A stretch of 64,000 nt of DNA. It comes from Weissella oryzae SG25 (lineage in GTDB: Bacteria > Bacillota > Bacilli > Lactobacillales > Lactobacillaceae). Below the pieces are notes generated by a model. It was not told the origin of the DNA, did not search any database, and saw nothing but the letters and a program-made list of their open reading frames with translations. The stretch spans positions 62,001 to 126,000 of the forward strand of contig NZ_DF820484.1 of the NCBI RefSeq assembly GCF_000691805.2, written 5' to 3'. The position numbers and the translations under genes are program-made. Positions 16,341 through 26,344 of this stretch are shown one piece after another. The stretch's first letter is position 1; every line of letters begins with the position of its first letter.

Positions 16341-16751
16341 TTAGAATAGTTCTTCCTGATGGTCAATCTTAATGTCTTCTTTTGACATCATGGTTGCCAT
16401 ATTTTTTTCGTTAAAGTAAGCATTGATGTATTGGAAAATATCAAACCGTTCTTGATCACTCAAAGGAACTCCGTTAAAGTCAATTTCTTTACGGGATAAG
16501 AAGAGCAAGGAAAGGTCTGTTTTTTCAGTATTTGCGCGACCAACCAAAAAATCCAATGACACATCAAAATAATCGGCTAATTTACGTACCTCAATATATG
16601 ACGGTGAACGGTCACCACGCTCCCAATTTCCGATCTGCGCAGCTGTATTTGGTTTTTGACCGGGTTCACGTTTCTTATTCAACGCAATCGCCAAAGTCTC
16701 TAGGGTAATATTGCGACCCTTCCTTAATTCACGCAAGCGATCTGGGAACAT
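16341..16751 (-). CDS. XRE-family transcriptional regulator
   Basis: This 136-residue protein has an N-terminal Cro/CI-type helix-turn-helix (about 5-60: ITLETLAIALN, then IGNWERGDRSPS) and a short alpha-helical C-terminal part. I chose the ATG at 16751 with GGAG 8 bp upstream over an in-frame GTG three codons earlier. It is cotranscribed with the Rossmann-like gene. A direct repeat near its promoter (16794-16810) could be its own operator. Confidence 0.85.
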   Translation of the reverse strand: MFPDRLRELRKGRNITLETLAIALNKKREPGQKPNTAAQIGNWERGDRSPSYIEVRKLADYFDVSLDFLVGRANTEKTDLSLLFLSRKEIDFNGVPLSDQERFDIFQYINAYFNEKNMATMMSKEDIKIDHQEELF

Positions 16752-16793
16752 TGGACTCACTCCATTTCAGTCTTAATTGCAACTTTTCATACC

Positions 16794-16815
16794 AAGTCAC
16801 CTATAAGTCATTTTA
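16794..16815 (-). promoter_or_regulatory. Promoter with direct repeat before the XRE gene
   Basis: AAGTCA occurs at 16794-16799 and 16805-16810, 11 bp apart (about one helical turn). It is directly next to a minus-strand -10 TAAAAT at 16815-16810. It could be a regulator binding site; this is an inference. Confidence 0.35.
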
Positions 16816-16868
16816 ACGGAAATCCCAGCGCTTTTCCATACTAAATGCTGATTAAAGTGCAGGATAAC

Positions 16869-17714
16869 CTAAGGAACAACCAATAATTCTACATCAACGG
16901 TAATTTGTGCTAGTGGTTGGGCTTTAGCAGCTTCCTGCGCTTCAGGTCGTGCCCCCCAGTGTAGTGGTGTCATCTCGAGTAAATCCTGATAACGTTCACT
17001 TGGAATATCCCAAACATATTGAACACTCTGTCGCTTTGCAGCTGGATATTGCGCCATAAAGCGCTCAACAACCTTGGCATTGCTATATGTATGATTAGGA
17101 TGCCCGACCGGATACAGTTTCTCTCTTAATTCTCGCAAATAACCAGCCGCTGGCACCACCTTAATTAAGCGTCCAGTTGGCTTGAGGACTCGTTTAAATT
17201 CATCATAGGCACTAGGTGAAAAGAACTCGATTACCGCATCAAAAGTTTGATCATTAAAAGGTAATTTAGCTAAATCAGCAACCGCAAAGAAAGCATTTGT
17301 ATCAAGTTGGCTTGCCAAATTAATACCAGCCTTAGAAATATCAAAGCCTATCCCAACATCAGCTAACTGGCGCTTTGCTAAGAGCCGACTAAAAGGCGTT
17401 CCCTCACCAGTACCCACATCTAAGATACTTTGCGCTGCCTGTGGTAGATTTGCAGCCACCCCGGCAATAATACCATCAAAAAGGCCAGCCGTTAAAACTC
17501 GGCGGCGGGCGGCTAACATCGCATCATCATATTCAGTATTTACGCTATGATTCAAAAAGGTTAAAGTCCCTTTTTTATTCATATCAATTTGATGATGATT
17601 GGCACAAACTAAGCTAGTGCCTTCAACTGCCACATAGGGCTCCATACATACGGTACAACGAAACATCGCCAACTCTTGCTTAACAAAAGCCAGCCCTTTT
17701 TCAATTTTTTTCAT
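16869..17714 (-). CDS. rlmA: 23S rRNA guanine-N1 methyltransferase, RlmA family
   Basis: RlmA-type enzymes methylate G745 or G748 of 23S rRNA; the Gram-positive type II usually targets G748. The 281-residue protein has the N-terminal zinc site (CTVC at about 20-23, then CANHH) followed by a class I methyltransferase domain with ILDVGTGEGTPFSRLL. The C-terminal substrate region VGHPNHTYSNAKVVERF is typical. It stands alone, after the ppx terminator. Confidence 0.88.
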   Translation of the reverse strand: MKKIEKGLAFVKQELAMFRCTVCMEPYVAVEGTSLVCANHHQIDMNKKGTLTFLNHSVNTEYDDAMLAARRRVLTAGLFDGIIAGVAANLPQAAQSILDVGTGEGTPFSRLLAKRQLADVGIGFDISKAGINLASQLDTNAFFAVADLAKLPFNDQTFDAVIEFFSPSAYDEFKRVLKPTGRLIKVVPAAGYLRELREKLYPVGHPNHTYSNAKVVERFMAQYPAAKRQSVQYVWDIPSERYQDLLEMTPLHWGARPEAQEAAKAQPLAQITVDVELLVVP

Positions 17715-17742
17715 CTTTAACTCATTTTCATCTAAATTTTAA

Positions 17743-17776
17743 AACCCGGTGCTAGCCCCAAAGCTAACACCGGGTA
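17743..17776 (-). terminator. Terminator of the ppk-ppx cluster
   Basis: Stem ACCCGGTGTTAGC with GCTAGCACCGGGT (13 bp, one mismatch), followed by TTTT on the minus strand, downstream of the second ppx. Confidence 0.8.
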
Positions 17777-17813
17777 AAGTACTCTTATCATAACACGCTA
17801 ATGAGTATGTCTC

Positions 17814-18794
17814 CTAATGCCGATCATCATCAATCGTCATGTTTTCAGGTGTCGGTGGTACCAAAGTATGCTTTGTGTGCTCTGCGATAAATTCAAAGAC
17901 CAAGCCCTCACGTAAACCAGCTTGTGAGAAGGTAACTTGACCACTAGCAATATATCGTAGAATCATTAGCAATGGCAACATGCCACCCACAATAATATCA
18001 GCCCGCTCCTTACCAAGTCCCGGTACCTTACGACGCTCATTTAAATTCTTACCTAAAATTCGGTAAAAAATATCATTTAGATCTGCACTGGTTAGAATAT
18101 AACCATGAATTGGCAAATCCATCATTTGACGTTCCCGCCGTGAGATTTTAGCAAAGGTTCGGTTCGAGCCACCTAGGGCAACAATTGGCAAGTCCCGCGT
18201 AAATTGTAACCAAGGAATATTGTTAAGTTGCGTTTCAACTGCCAACATTGCTTTAAACAAGCTGGCCGCCGTGACCACATCCTTTTCGAGATAAGCTTCT
18301 GTCAGATTAACAGCCCCTATTGGGATTGAAACCGCTTGTTGCATAACTCGATCCTTGACCCAAACTAGTTCAACTGAGCCACCACCCGTATCAATAATCA
18401 CCGTATCTTGCACTGGTAGTGTATTGATAATTGCCAAATAATCATAGTGTGCTTCTTCAATTCCAGCCAATACCCGCAACTTTAATCCGGTTACCTTAGC
18501 CATCTTATCAATAAAAGCCGCTTGGTTATTTGCCTGCCGTACAGCGGCAGTAGCAGTGGCGATAATTTCATCAACGTTAAATTCTTTAGCGGTCGCCTTA
18601 AATTCATTCATAACCTTTAAAGTACGGTCAATTGCATCGGGCTGTAAAATTTTATCAGCCCCCATGCCCTCTGATAGACGTACCATTGATTGCTCTCGTC
18701 GTAAGACTTGATAGGAAGCGTCTTCTTTAATTTCACTAATTGTCATGCGAGTTGAGTTAGAACCCAAATCCATAATTGCAATAACTGTCATCAA
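17814..18794 (-). CDS. ppx: Ppx/GppA phosphatase family protein (short form)
   Basis: This 326-residue exopolyphosphatase or pppGpp phosphatase consists of the two ASKHA domains only. Motifs are IMDLGSNSTRMTI at the N-terminus, ATATAAVRQA and DTGGGSVELVW. It would degrade polyphosphate made by the Ppk encoded 10 bp upstream. The other Ppx-like protein in the same transcript has an extra HD domain, so the two may have different roles. Assignment to polyphosphate rather than pppGpp is from context. Confidence 0.85.
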   Translation of the reverse strand: MMTVIAIMDLGSNSTRMTISEIKEDASYQVLRREQSMVRLSEGMGADKILQPDAIDRTLKVMNEFKATAKEFNVDEIIATATAAVRQANNQAAFIDKMAKVTGLKLRVLAGIEEAHYDYLAIINTLPVQDTVIIDTGGGSVELVWVKDRVMQQAVSIPIGAVNLTEAYLEKDVVTAASLFKAMLAVETQLNNIPWLQFTRDLPIVALGGSNRTFAKISRRERQMMDLPIHGYILTSADLNDIFYRILGKNLNERRKVPGLGKERADIIVGGMLPLLMILRYIASGQVTFSQAGLREGLVFEFIAEHTKHTLVPPTPENMTIDDDRH

Positions 18795-18804
18795 TAATCC
18801 CCCC

Positions 18805-20907
18805 TTAGAGTGGTCGATTCATTGGTTCAAAAGCATTGCGCACTGATGATAGTTTTTGCTGCTCACTTTGCAATGCTGATTTAGCTAGACTTTGTTCGAT
18901 AAATTCCGCTTGGGCATTTAACGCCTCCGTATTGCGCCGGTTCTGTTTAACCCAAGTATCATCGCTTTGCAACACGCGAGTCTTAATGTTATCTTCCCAC
19001 AATTGATCGAAGATTGTCACTACCCTTTTAGCTAAATCGTTATCTAAAATTGGGAACATCAACTCAATTCTACGTGACAAGTTACGTGACATTAAATCAG
19101 CTGATGACAAAAAGACCTCCTGTTGCCCATCAATTTCGAAGATATAGATTCGACTATGCTCTAAGAACCGCCCCACAATTGAATGCACAGCGATGTACTC
19201 ACTTACTTTAGGTAGGCCAGGTTTTAGCATAGTAATCCCACGGATAATTAACTCTAATGGTACCCCATCGGCACTTGCTTTAAATAACTCATCCATAATT
19301 AACTTATCTGATAGTGAATTTGCTTTAAAACGGACCTTTACATTTTGACCACGCTTAGCCGCCAAACGGGCGCGCTCTAACCGTTCAATCAAAGCCTCGC
19401 GAATTCCGTCCGGTGACATATAGAGTTCATTAAAATAATCTGGATCTGAATAGCCAGTCAATACGTTAAATACCGAGGCCACATCTCGTCCAATATCAGC
19501 ATTAGTGGTCAATAGGCCTAAGTCGGTATAGAAATGTGCGGTAGTATCATTATAATTTCCTGTACCCAGATGAACATAACGCTTAATATCATCGCCCTCA
19601 TTACGCACGATTAACGTTGCTTTAGCGTGTACTTTCAGTCCCTTTAAGCCGTAAATTACATGAACGCCTTGCTCTTCTAATTCCTGCGCCCAGTGTACAT
19701 TATTTTCTTCGTCAAAACGGGCTTTAACTTCAACTAAAGCAGTCACTTGTTTACCAGCGCGAGCGGCATCACCTAAAGCTTTGATGATTGGTGAATTACC
19801 GGAAACTCGGTATAAGGTCATCTTAATTGCCAAAACATTTGCGTCAGCTGCTGCTCCTTGAATTAAATTAAGCACTGGTTGAAAACTATCATAGGGGTGA
19901 TGTAATAAGACATCATCTTCCGCAATCGTTTCAAAAATATTTTGAACACTTAAGCGATCGTCCATATATTCCTTAAAGGGGATAAAACGAGCAGCTGGAT
20001 TTTGTCCAAACTTAACCAAATCAGCTAAAAAGCTCAAATCAACTGGACCATCAACACTATACAAGCGATTCTGTGAAATTCCTAAAGCAGCGGCTAAACG
20101 TTCAACAACTTTCTTCGTCATGCCCTTTTCATGGACCAAACGAATTACAACCCCACGTTCACGTTCGAACAAACGTTGTTGTACCTCGGCCAACATGTTA
20201 GGGCCATCATCATCGGCCACATCTAATTCCATATCCCGCAAAATATGGAAAGCCGAAACAGCCTTCACCGTATGCCCCAAGAAGAGTTCATCAATAAAGG
20301 TCTTAATCAACTCCTCTAAAAGAATATACTGCCCACTTGATTCTGGAATTGCGATTACCCGCGGTAAAATATCTGGTACCTGAACAATCGCTAAACGACC
20401 TTGACCAGTCTTTTCTAAGCGCACTGCCAAATTAATACTTTCCGATGCTAAGAAAGGAAAGGGGCGAGTTTGATCATCAGCCATTGGAGTCAAAATTGGA
20501 AAGACTGAGGTATGGAAATAAGCCGCTAACTCACTCTTTTGCGCTTCACTTAATTCATTAGCCGTGAGCAGGGTCAATTTCTCATCTGCCAAGGCTGGTA
20601 AAATCGCCTTTTTAAGCAATTTGTACTGGGCGGCAATTTGTTTTTCTGCCAAGCTCAAAATCACTTTTAATTGTTCTTCTGGCGTCAGACCTGTTACGTC
20701 AACCTTATCTTTAACATGGCGCAACTGATAAAGTGACGCCACCCGCACTTGAAACCATTCATCCAAATTTGATTGGGTGATTGCCAAAAAACGTGCACGT
20801 TCATATAACGGATTATTCTCGTCCCGCGCTTCTTCAAGGACTCGATCGTTAAAGGCTAACCAACTCACCTCACGATTCGTATAATTACTCTGCTCAACTT
20901 CGCTCAT
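18805..20907 (-). CDS. ppk: Polyphosphate kinase 1
   Basis: Ppk1 polymerises ATP gamma-phosphate into inorganic polyphosphate. The 700-residue protein has the four-domain layout: N-terminal NREVSWLAFNDRVLEEA, a head domain, and two PLD-like C domains. The autophosphorylated His lies in KVHAKATLIVRN. HLGTGNYND and the second-domain HSRIYIF are present. The start overlaps the stop of the longer ppx, so ppx-ppk-ppx is a coupled operon. Confidence 0.95.
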   Translation of the reverse strand: MSEVEQSNYTNREVSWLAFNDRVLEEARDENNPLYERARFLAITQSNLDEWFQVRVASLYQLRHVKDKVDVTGLTPEEQLKVILSLAEKQIAAQYKLLKKAILPALADEKLTLLTANELSEAQKSELAAYFHTSVFPILTPMADDQTRPFPFLASESINLAVRLEKTGQGRLAIVQVPDILPRVIAIPESSGQYILLEELIKTFIDELFLGHTVKAVSAFHILRDMELDVADDDGPNMLAEVQQRLFERERGVVIRLVHEKGMTKKVVERLAAALGISQNRLYSVDGPVDLSFLADLVKFGQNPAARFIPFKEYMDDRLSVQNIFETIAEDDVLLHHPYDSFQPVLNLIQGAAADANVLAIKMTLYRVSGNSPIIKALGDAARAGKQVTALVEVKARFDEENNVHWAQELEEQGVHVIYGLKGLKVHAKATLIVRNEGDDIKRYVHLGTGNYNDTTAHFYTDLGLLTTNADIGRDVASVFNVLTGYSDPDYFNELYMSPDGIREALIERLERARLAAKRGQNVKVRFKANSLSDKLIMDELFKASADGVPLELIIRGITMLKPGLPKVSEYIAVHSIVGRFLEHSRIYIFEIDGQQEVFLSSADLMSRNLSRRIELMFPILDNDLAKRVVTIFDQLWEDNIKTRVLQSDDTWVKQNRRNTEALNAQAEFIEQSLAKSALQSEQQKLSSVRNAFEPMNRPL

Positions 20908-22394
20908 TATTCAAGTCCCTTCCGCTTTAGTATAATTTGTCGACCAAAAATTTGCTCAAAAAGATTAGCCTTTTCTTCAAAAGTCCACTGCTCTAAATAC
21001 AACTTTTCAGAACTATAGCCAACTAATTCAATGGTTGGCTTTTTCATCGAAATGGTAATTTTGCTGATTTTTTGTAGCCGGCTATCATCTAGGGCATCAG
21101 CTAAGCGTAATAGCGCAGCCAATTTTATCACTTCAATTTGCTCGACAGCACTTAAATTAGTTGCAAAATCAATGCCATCTTTGGGTAATTCATAAGAATG
21201 ATAATGTGCAATCAGAGCAACCATTTGAATTTCCGTTGGTGTTAAGCCATCAATCTCATCTGCCAAGATAATCGTTTCTGAATTTTCATAGTGATGATAG
21301 GCATTTAAATAAGAACCAACGTCGTGAACTAAAGCCGCCACCTGTAATAAGAGCCGACTACGTTTACTCAAGCCATGCAATGTCCGCATTCGGTCAAAGA
21401 GTTGTTCAGCAAAGTGGAGAACCGCTTCTTGATGTTTTGGTTCAACTTGAAAACGTTGGCTCAATTCATAAGCGTGCACTAAAATCTCATCACCAGACAA
21501 TTGTTCAGTTTCTTCCATGATAATTCCAGGCAAAATATGTTGTCTACTAATCCCAATCTGCGCCGCCCCAGTAACTTGCATAAAGTTTTCCAGCAAAATT
21601 AGTTCTGGCATAATAATGTCAGTTTGATTTATATTAAACCCATATTTATCTAACCATTTTTGCGTTGGGTCATTCAAAAGCGCCTGATTGTGCATCAAAA
21701 AGTCCGCTGCTTTAACTAGGGGTGCACCTAAGGTATGCTCCAAAACCGTTGAGCCGGCTACTAATAGCAGATCCGCCGCTTCAATTTTTGGTAGTAAATA
21801 GTTATAATCCGCCAGCTTACTATTAACAAACTCGCGCACGAGCCCTTCCAAATCAACAATTTCATCATCTAAATCTGCTAATTGGCTGGCCAAACGAATC
21901 GGTCCTAAGTTAATATTGCGGGTAAATTGTAGGCGCCCATCAACATAATAACCTAAGGACAAACGACCGGAACTAAGTGACATCAAGCAGACCCGGGCTT
22001 GTTCTTTGGGAAAGTTTTGATCACCGTAACGCATTGCGACTTGACCATAATAAGCCTCTTGGCTTGCACTTAACCACTTAACAACTAACCCGGTTGCATG
22101 TTGAATGCGCGCTGAAATATAGACTGCGTTTTGAGCACTAGCAAGTGAGTATGCACCCCAAACTTTGAACGTTTCGACATCATAATCCGCTAATAACTGT
22201 TGAAATCTTAAAATCATTTCAATTAACTGATTGATTTGTTCATCATCAACCACACCATCTGTATATAAATCATTATCAGCAATCAGTGAGCGATGGACCT
22301 TTTCAATTACTTTACCAGTTTTGCGATTAACAATTTGCAAATCAACACTGGTTGACCCAATTAGTGCGACTCCTAATAGTATTTTTTTTGCCAT
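20907..22394 (-). CDS. Ppx/GppA-like phosphatase with C-terminal HD domain
   Basis: This 495-residue protein has an N-terminal Ppx/GppA ASKHA fold followed by an HD hydrolase-like domain with LLLQVAALVHDVGSYLN and a later ALIAHYH. The first ASKHA motif is divergent (LIGSTSVDLQI) and the second reads MSLSSGRLSLGYYV instead of the DTGGGS seen in the shorter ppx, so phosphatase activity may be weakened. The start chosen is the ATG at 22394 with GGAGG 8 bp upstream; an ATG at 22418 is also open. It is the first gene of the polyphosphate operon. Confidence 0.82.
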   Translation of the reverse strand: MAKKILLGVALIGSTSVDLQIVNRKTGKVIEKVHRSLIADNDLYTDGVVDDEQINQLIEMILRFQQLLADYDVETFKVWGAYSLASAQNAVYISARIQHATGLVVKWLSASQEAYYGQVAMRYGDQNFPKEQARVCLMSLSSGRLSLGYYVDGRLQFTRNINLGPIRLASQLADLDDEIVDLEGLVREFVNSKLADYNYLLPKIEAADLLLVAGSTVLEHTLGAPLVKAADFLMHNQALLNDPTQKWLDKYGFNINQTDIIMPELILLENFMQVTGAAQIGISRQHILPGIIMEETEQLSGDEILVHAYELSQRFQVEPKHQEAVLHFAEQLFDRMRTLHGLSKRSRLLLQVAALVHDVGSYLNAYHHYENSETIILADEIDGLTPTEIQMVALIAHYHSYELPKDGIDFATNLSAVEQIEVIKLAALLRLADALDDSRLQKISKITISMKKPTIELVGYSSEKLYLEQWTFEEKANLFEQIFGRQIILKRKGLE

Positions 22395-22497
22395 GCCCAA
22401 TGCCTCCAGCGACCCCATGTTATCAATCTCTTTTTTATACTAAAATACTCCTTCGTTTAAGGTATGTCCATATTGTAAAAAAGCTGCTAAGATTTCA

Positions 22498-22540
22498 AAA
22501 AAAGCCAGCTTGATTAAAATTTAATCAAGCTGGCTTTTAA
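22498..22540 (-). terminator. Terminator of rpoC
   Basis: A near-perfect 18-bp stem (AAAGCCAGCTTGATTAAA with its complement) ends in TTTT on the minus strand. It closes the rpoB-rpoC transcript. Confidence 0.9.
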
Positions 22541-22551
22541 ATAAACCAATA

Positions 22552-25500
22552 TTATAGATTCATTGAACTTTCAATATCGGCAATTGATGGAATCTTTGTG
22601 CCCTCATCAGATGAGGTAACAACTGGATCCGCAACAACTTTATCCATGATTTGTTGATATTCCTTCATACCAGTTCCGGCAGGAATCAACTTACCAATAA
22701 TAACATTCTCTTTAAGTCCGACCAATGGATCGTGCTTTCCGCGAATGGCAGCATCGGTCAAGACACGTGTTGTCTCCTGGAACGATGCGGCAGATAGGAA
22801 TGAAGAAGTCTCCAATGAAGCCTTCGTAATTCCAAGCAAAACTGGGCGGGCAGTCGCTGGCAACTTACCATTTAGCAATGATTGCTCATTTGCATCACGG
22901 AATTCTGCAATATCCATCAAGGCACCAGGCAACAATTCAGTTTCACCTGGATCCATTACGCGAACCTTACGGAGCATTTGACGGGCCATAACCTCAATAT
23001 GCTTATCTGAAATCTCGATACCTTGCAAACGATAAACTTGTTGGATTGAACGCACAATATAGTTTTCAGTTGCCAAAGTATCACGCACTTGAATCAATTC
23101 CTTAGGATCGATTGAACCATCGTTCAAAGCTTCACCACGGTGAATACGCTCACCTTCACCAACTGTCATACGAGCAGTTAGTGGCAAAGTATATGTCCGT
23201 GTATCAGTCTCACCTTGAATGGTAACTTCTTTGGTCCGCTCAGCTGGATTTTCTTCGATTGAAGTAATCTCACCAGTAACCTCAGTAATATCAGCACGTC
23301 CCTTAGGATTACGTGCTTCAAAAATTTCTTGCACACGAGGAAGTCCCATTGTGATATCGCTACCACCGGCAACACCACCCGTGTGGAAGTTACGCATTGT
23401 CAATTGAGTTCCGGGCTCACCGATTGATTGAGCAGCAACTGTACCAACAGCTTCACCAACTTCAACCTCATCACCAGTAGCCAAGTTACGACCGTAGTCC
23501 ATAACACAGACACCGTGTTCAGTATTACAAGTGAAGACAGAACGAATATTAACTGTTTCAACACCAGCCTCGACGATTGCCTTAGCCTTGTCTTCATCAA
23601 TCATTTCGTTGTGAGCGACAATTACTTCACCATTTGCTGGGTTAATAACAGCCTTTTGAGCATAACGACCAAGGATACGATCATATAGCTTCTCGACAAC
23701 TTCATTACCGTTCATAATTGCTGATACGTCCAAACCACGATCGGTACCACAATCAATCTCACGAATGATAACGTCTTGAGCAACGTCAACCAAACGACGG
23801 GTTAAGTAACCTGAATCGGCCGTTTTCAAGGCCGTATCAGTCATTCCTTTACGAGCTCCATGGGTTGAGAAGAACATCTCCAACACAGATAGACCCTCAC
23901 GGAAGTTGGCAATGATTGGCAATTCCATGATCTTACCATTAGGCGCAGCCATCAAGCCACGCATACCAGCAAGTTGCGTAAAGTTTGAAATATTTCCACG
24001 AGCTCCTGAATCAGACATCATAAAGATGTTGTTATCAGGTTCAAAGTGGCTGATTAGTTGTGCAGTAATATCGTCCTTGGCTTTGTTCCAAATATCGATA
24101 ACACGCTCATAACGCTCAGCATCAGTAATCAAACCGCGACGGAATTGCTTAGTAATCGTTGCAACCTGCTTGTGGGCAGCTTCAACAATTTCAGGCTTTT
24201 CCTTAAGGTCAGTTACATCGGCAACTCCGACTGTCAAACCAGACTTAGTTGACTCTTCGTAACCAAGGTCCTTCATCCGATCCAACAACAATGAAGTCTC
24301 GGTAACCTTATAAATCTTATAAACTGCAGCGATAATATCTGACAAGTAACCCTTCTTGAAAGGTAATACGATTGGTGTATTAGCAAAGTGTTCCTTAATA
24401 TCAGTACCAGGCTCCAAGAAGAAGCGGTCATCAATTTGACGCAAATTATCATCAGTTGGCTCGTTTAGATATGGGAAATCAGCTGGCAAAATATCATTAA
24501 AGATCAACTTACCAACGGTTGTCGTCATAATCCGTGAACGTTGCTCAGCTGTGAAAGGCTTCTCAGCTGGGAATGATGCAGTTTGGATTCCAATACGAGT
24601 GTGCAAATGTACATACTTGTTTTGGAAAGCCGTCCGAACCTCATTAAGGTCCTTAAAGATCATTCCTTCACCTTCACGACCAGCTTCTTCAGTCGTTAGG
24701 TAGTAATTACCGATAACCATGTCTTGTGAAGGCGCAACAATTGGCTTTCCATCCTTAGGTGCCAAGATGTGACCGGCAGCTAACATCAAAAGACGTGCTT
24801 CTGCTTGGGCTTCATCAGACAATGGCAAGTGAATGGCCATTTGGTCACCATCGAAATCGGCATTATATGCTTCAGTAACCAATGGGTGTAGACGCATGGC
24901 CTTACCTGAAACCAAAACTGGCTCAAAGGCTTGAATACCAAGACGGTGAAGCGTAGGGGCACGGTTCAATAGAACTGGGTGTTCCTTAACAACATCTTCC
25001 AAGACATCCATTACGTCATCATCACGGCGATCAATCTTACGCTTAGCAGCTCGAATGTTACCAGCTAAATCACGGGCAACTAACTCCTTCATGATGAATG
25101 GCCGGAACAATTCCATCGCCATTTGACGTGGCAAGCCCATTTGGTTCATCTTCAAGAAAGGACCAACATCAATAACTGAACGACCAGAATAATCAACACG
25201 CTTTCCTAGCAAGTTTTGACGGAAACGTCCTTGCTTACCCTTTAGCATGTGTGACAAAGACTTTAGTGGACGGTTACCAGGACCAGTAACTGGACGACCA
25301 CGACGGCCATTATCAACTAAGGCATCAACCGCTTCTTGCAGCATCCGCTTTTCGTTTTGCACGATAATACCTGGGGCATTTAACTCAAGCAAACGCTTCA
25401 AACGATTATTACGGTTAATTACTCGACGGTACAAATCATTCAAATCAGAGGTAGCAAAACGACCACCTTCCAATTGAACCATTGGTCGCAAATCTGGTGG

Positions 25501-26211
25501 AATAACCGGAATAACATCCATGACCATCCAAGCTGGCTTATTACCAGACTTAACGAAAGCCTCAATAATATCCAAACGGCGAATTGCGCGTACCCGCTTT
25601 TGACCAGTTGCTTCTCGCAACTCAGCCTTTAGTTCATCAACTTGGCTCTCCAAGTCAACATTATCTAGCAAAGCCTTAACAGCCTCGGCACCCATACCAG
25701 CTTCAAATTTTGAACCATATTCAGCTTTCAACTCACGATATTCGCGTTCTGAAAGTAATTGTTTCTCAACGACTGGCATCATTGCTTCTGGGTCAACATA
25801 AGTTACTACGTATGATGCAAAATAGATAATCTCTTCAAGTGAACGTGGTGACATGTCCAAAACCAATCCCATCCGTGATGGAATTCCCTTGAAATACCAG
25901 ATATGTGAAACTGGTGCGGCCAATTCAATGTGACCCATGCGCTCACGTCGTACTTTAGCTGAAGTTACCTCAACTCCACAACGATCACAAACAATACCCT
26001 TATACCGAATCCGCTTATACTTTCCACAAGCACATTCGTAGTCCTTTGTAGGACCAAAGATTCGTTCATCAAACAATCCGTCCTTTTCAGGCTTTAAGGT
26101 ACGGTAATTGATAGTCTCAGGCTTTTTAACTTCACCATAAGACCAAGAGCGAATCTTGTCTGGACTTGCTAGACCGATTTGCATGCTTTCAAACTTATTG
26201 ACATCAATCAA
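22552..26211 (-). CDS. rpoC: DNA-directed RNA polymerase subunit beta'
   Basis: This 1219-residue catalytic subunit has the N-terminal zinc ribbon ([19 protein letters not shown]), the clamp, the magnesium-binding [12 protein letters not shown], the trigger-loop region and the C-terminal second zinc-site cysteines (CGTD..., C...C). The start is TTG at 26211 with GGGG 8 bp upstream. The gene ends in a terminator and is not followed by rpsL-rpsG-fusA as in many Firmicutes; a polyphosphate cluster is there instead. Confidence 0.97.
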   Translation of the reverse strand: MIDVNKFESMQIGLASPDKIRSWSYGEVKKPETINYRTLKPEKDGLFDERIFGPTKDYECACGKYKRIRYKGIVCDRCGVEVTSAKVRRERMGHIELAAPVSHIWYFKGIPSRMGLVLDMSPRSLEEIIYFASYVVTYVDPEAMMPVVEKQLLSEREYRELKAEYGSKFEAGMGAEAVKALLDNVDLESQVDELKAELREATGQKRVRAIRRLDIIEAFVKSGNKPAWMVMDVIPVIPPDLRPMVQLEGGRFATSDLNDLYRRVINRNNRLKRLLELNAPGIIVQNEKRMLQEAVDALVDNGRRGRPVTGPGNRPLKSLSHMLKGKQGRFRQNLLGKRVDYSGRSVIDVGPFLKMNQMGLPRQMAMELFRPFIMKELVARDLAGNIRAAKRKIDRRDDDVMDVLEDVVKEHPVLLNRAPTLHRLGIQAFEPVLVSGKAMRLHPLVTEAYNADFDGDQMAIHLPLSDEAQAEARLLMLAAGHILAPKDGKPIVAPSQDMVIGNYYLTTEEAGREGEGMIFKDLNEVRTAFQNKYVHLHTRIGIQTASFPAEKPFTAEQRSRIMTTTVGKLIFNDILPADFPYLNEPTDDNLRQIDDRFFLEPGTDIKEHFANTPIVLPFKKGYLSDIIAAVYKIYKVTETSLLLDRMKDLGYEESTKSGLTVGVADVTDLKEKPEIVEAAHKQVATITKQFRRGLITDAERYERVIDIWNKAKDDITAQLISHFEPDNNIFMMSDSGARGNISNFTQLAGMRGLMAAPNGKIMELPIIANFREGLSVLEMFFSTHGARKGMTDTALKTADSGYLTRRLVDVAQDVIIREIDCGTDRGLDVSAIMNGNEVVEKLYDRILGRYAQKAVINPANGEVIVAHNEMIDEDKAKAIVEAGVETVNIRSVFTCNTEHGVCVMDYGRNLATGDEVEVGEAVGTVAAQSIGEPGTQLTMRNFHTGGVAGGSDITMGLPRVQEIFEARNPKGRADITEVTGEITSIEENPAERTKEVTIQGETDTRTYTLPLTARMTVGEGERIHRGEALNDGSIDPKELIQVRDTLATENYIVRSIQQVYRLQGIEISDKHIEVMARQMLRKVRVMDPGETELLPGALMDIAEFRDANEQSLLNGKLPATARPVLLGITKASLETSSFLSAASFQETTRVLTDAAIRGKHDPLVGLKENVIIGKLIPAGTGMKEYQQIMDKVVADPVVTSSDEGTKIPSIADIESSMNL

Positions 26212-26264
26212 CGGCTTGACCCCTTTCGTGCTTCCTCTATCTTCGACTACATCAACCTAAACGA

Positions 26265-26322
26265 GTGTTGATTAGTCATGATAAAAATCTTAACCAATCA
26301 ACACCCGCCTAGGCGAGTGTAG
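26265..26322 (-). other. Two competing hairpins in the rpoB-rpoC spacer
   Basis: GTGTTGATT (26265-26273) can pair with AATCAACAC (26296-26304). ACACCCGCC can pair with GGCGAGTGT around a TA centre (26302-26321), using part of the same arm. There is no T-run, so this is not a plain terminator. It may be an mRNA processing or attenuation structure. Confidence 0.35.
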
Positions 26323-26344
26323 TATTTACTGTTTATTTTTAATC

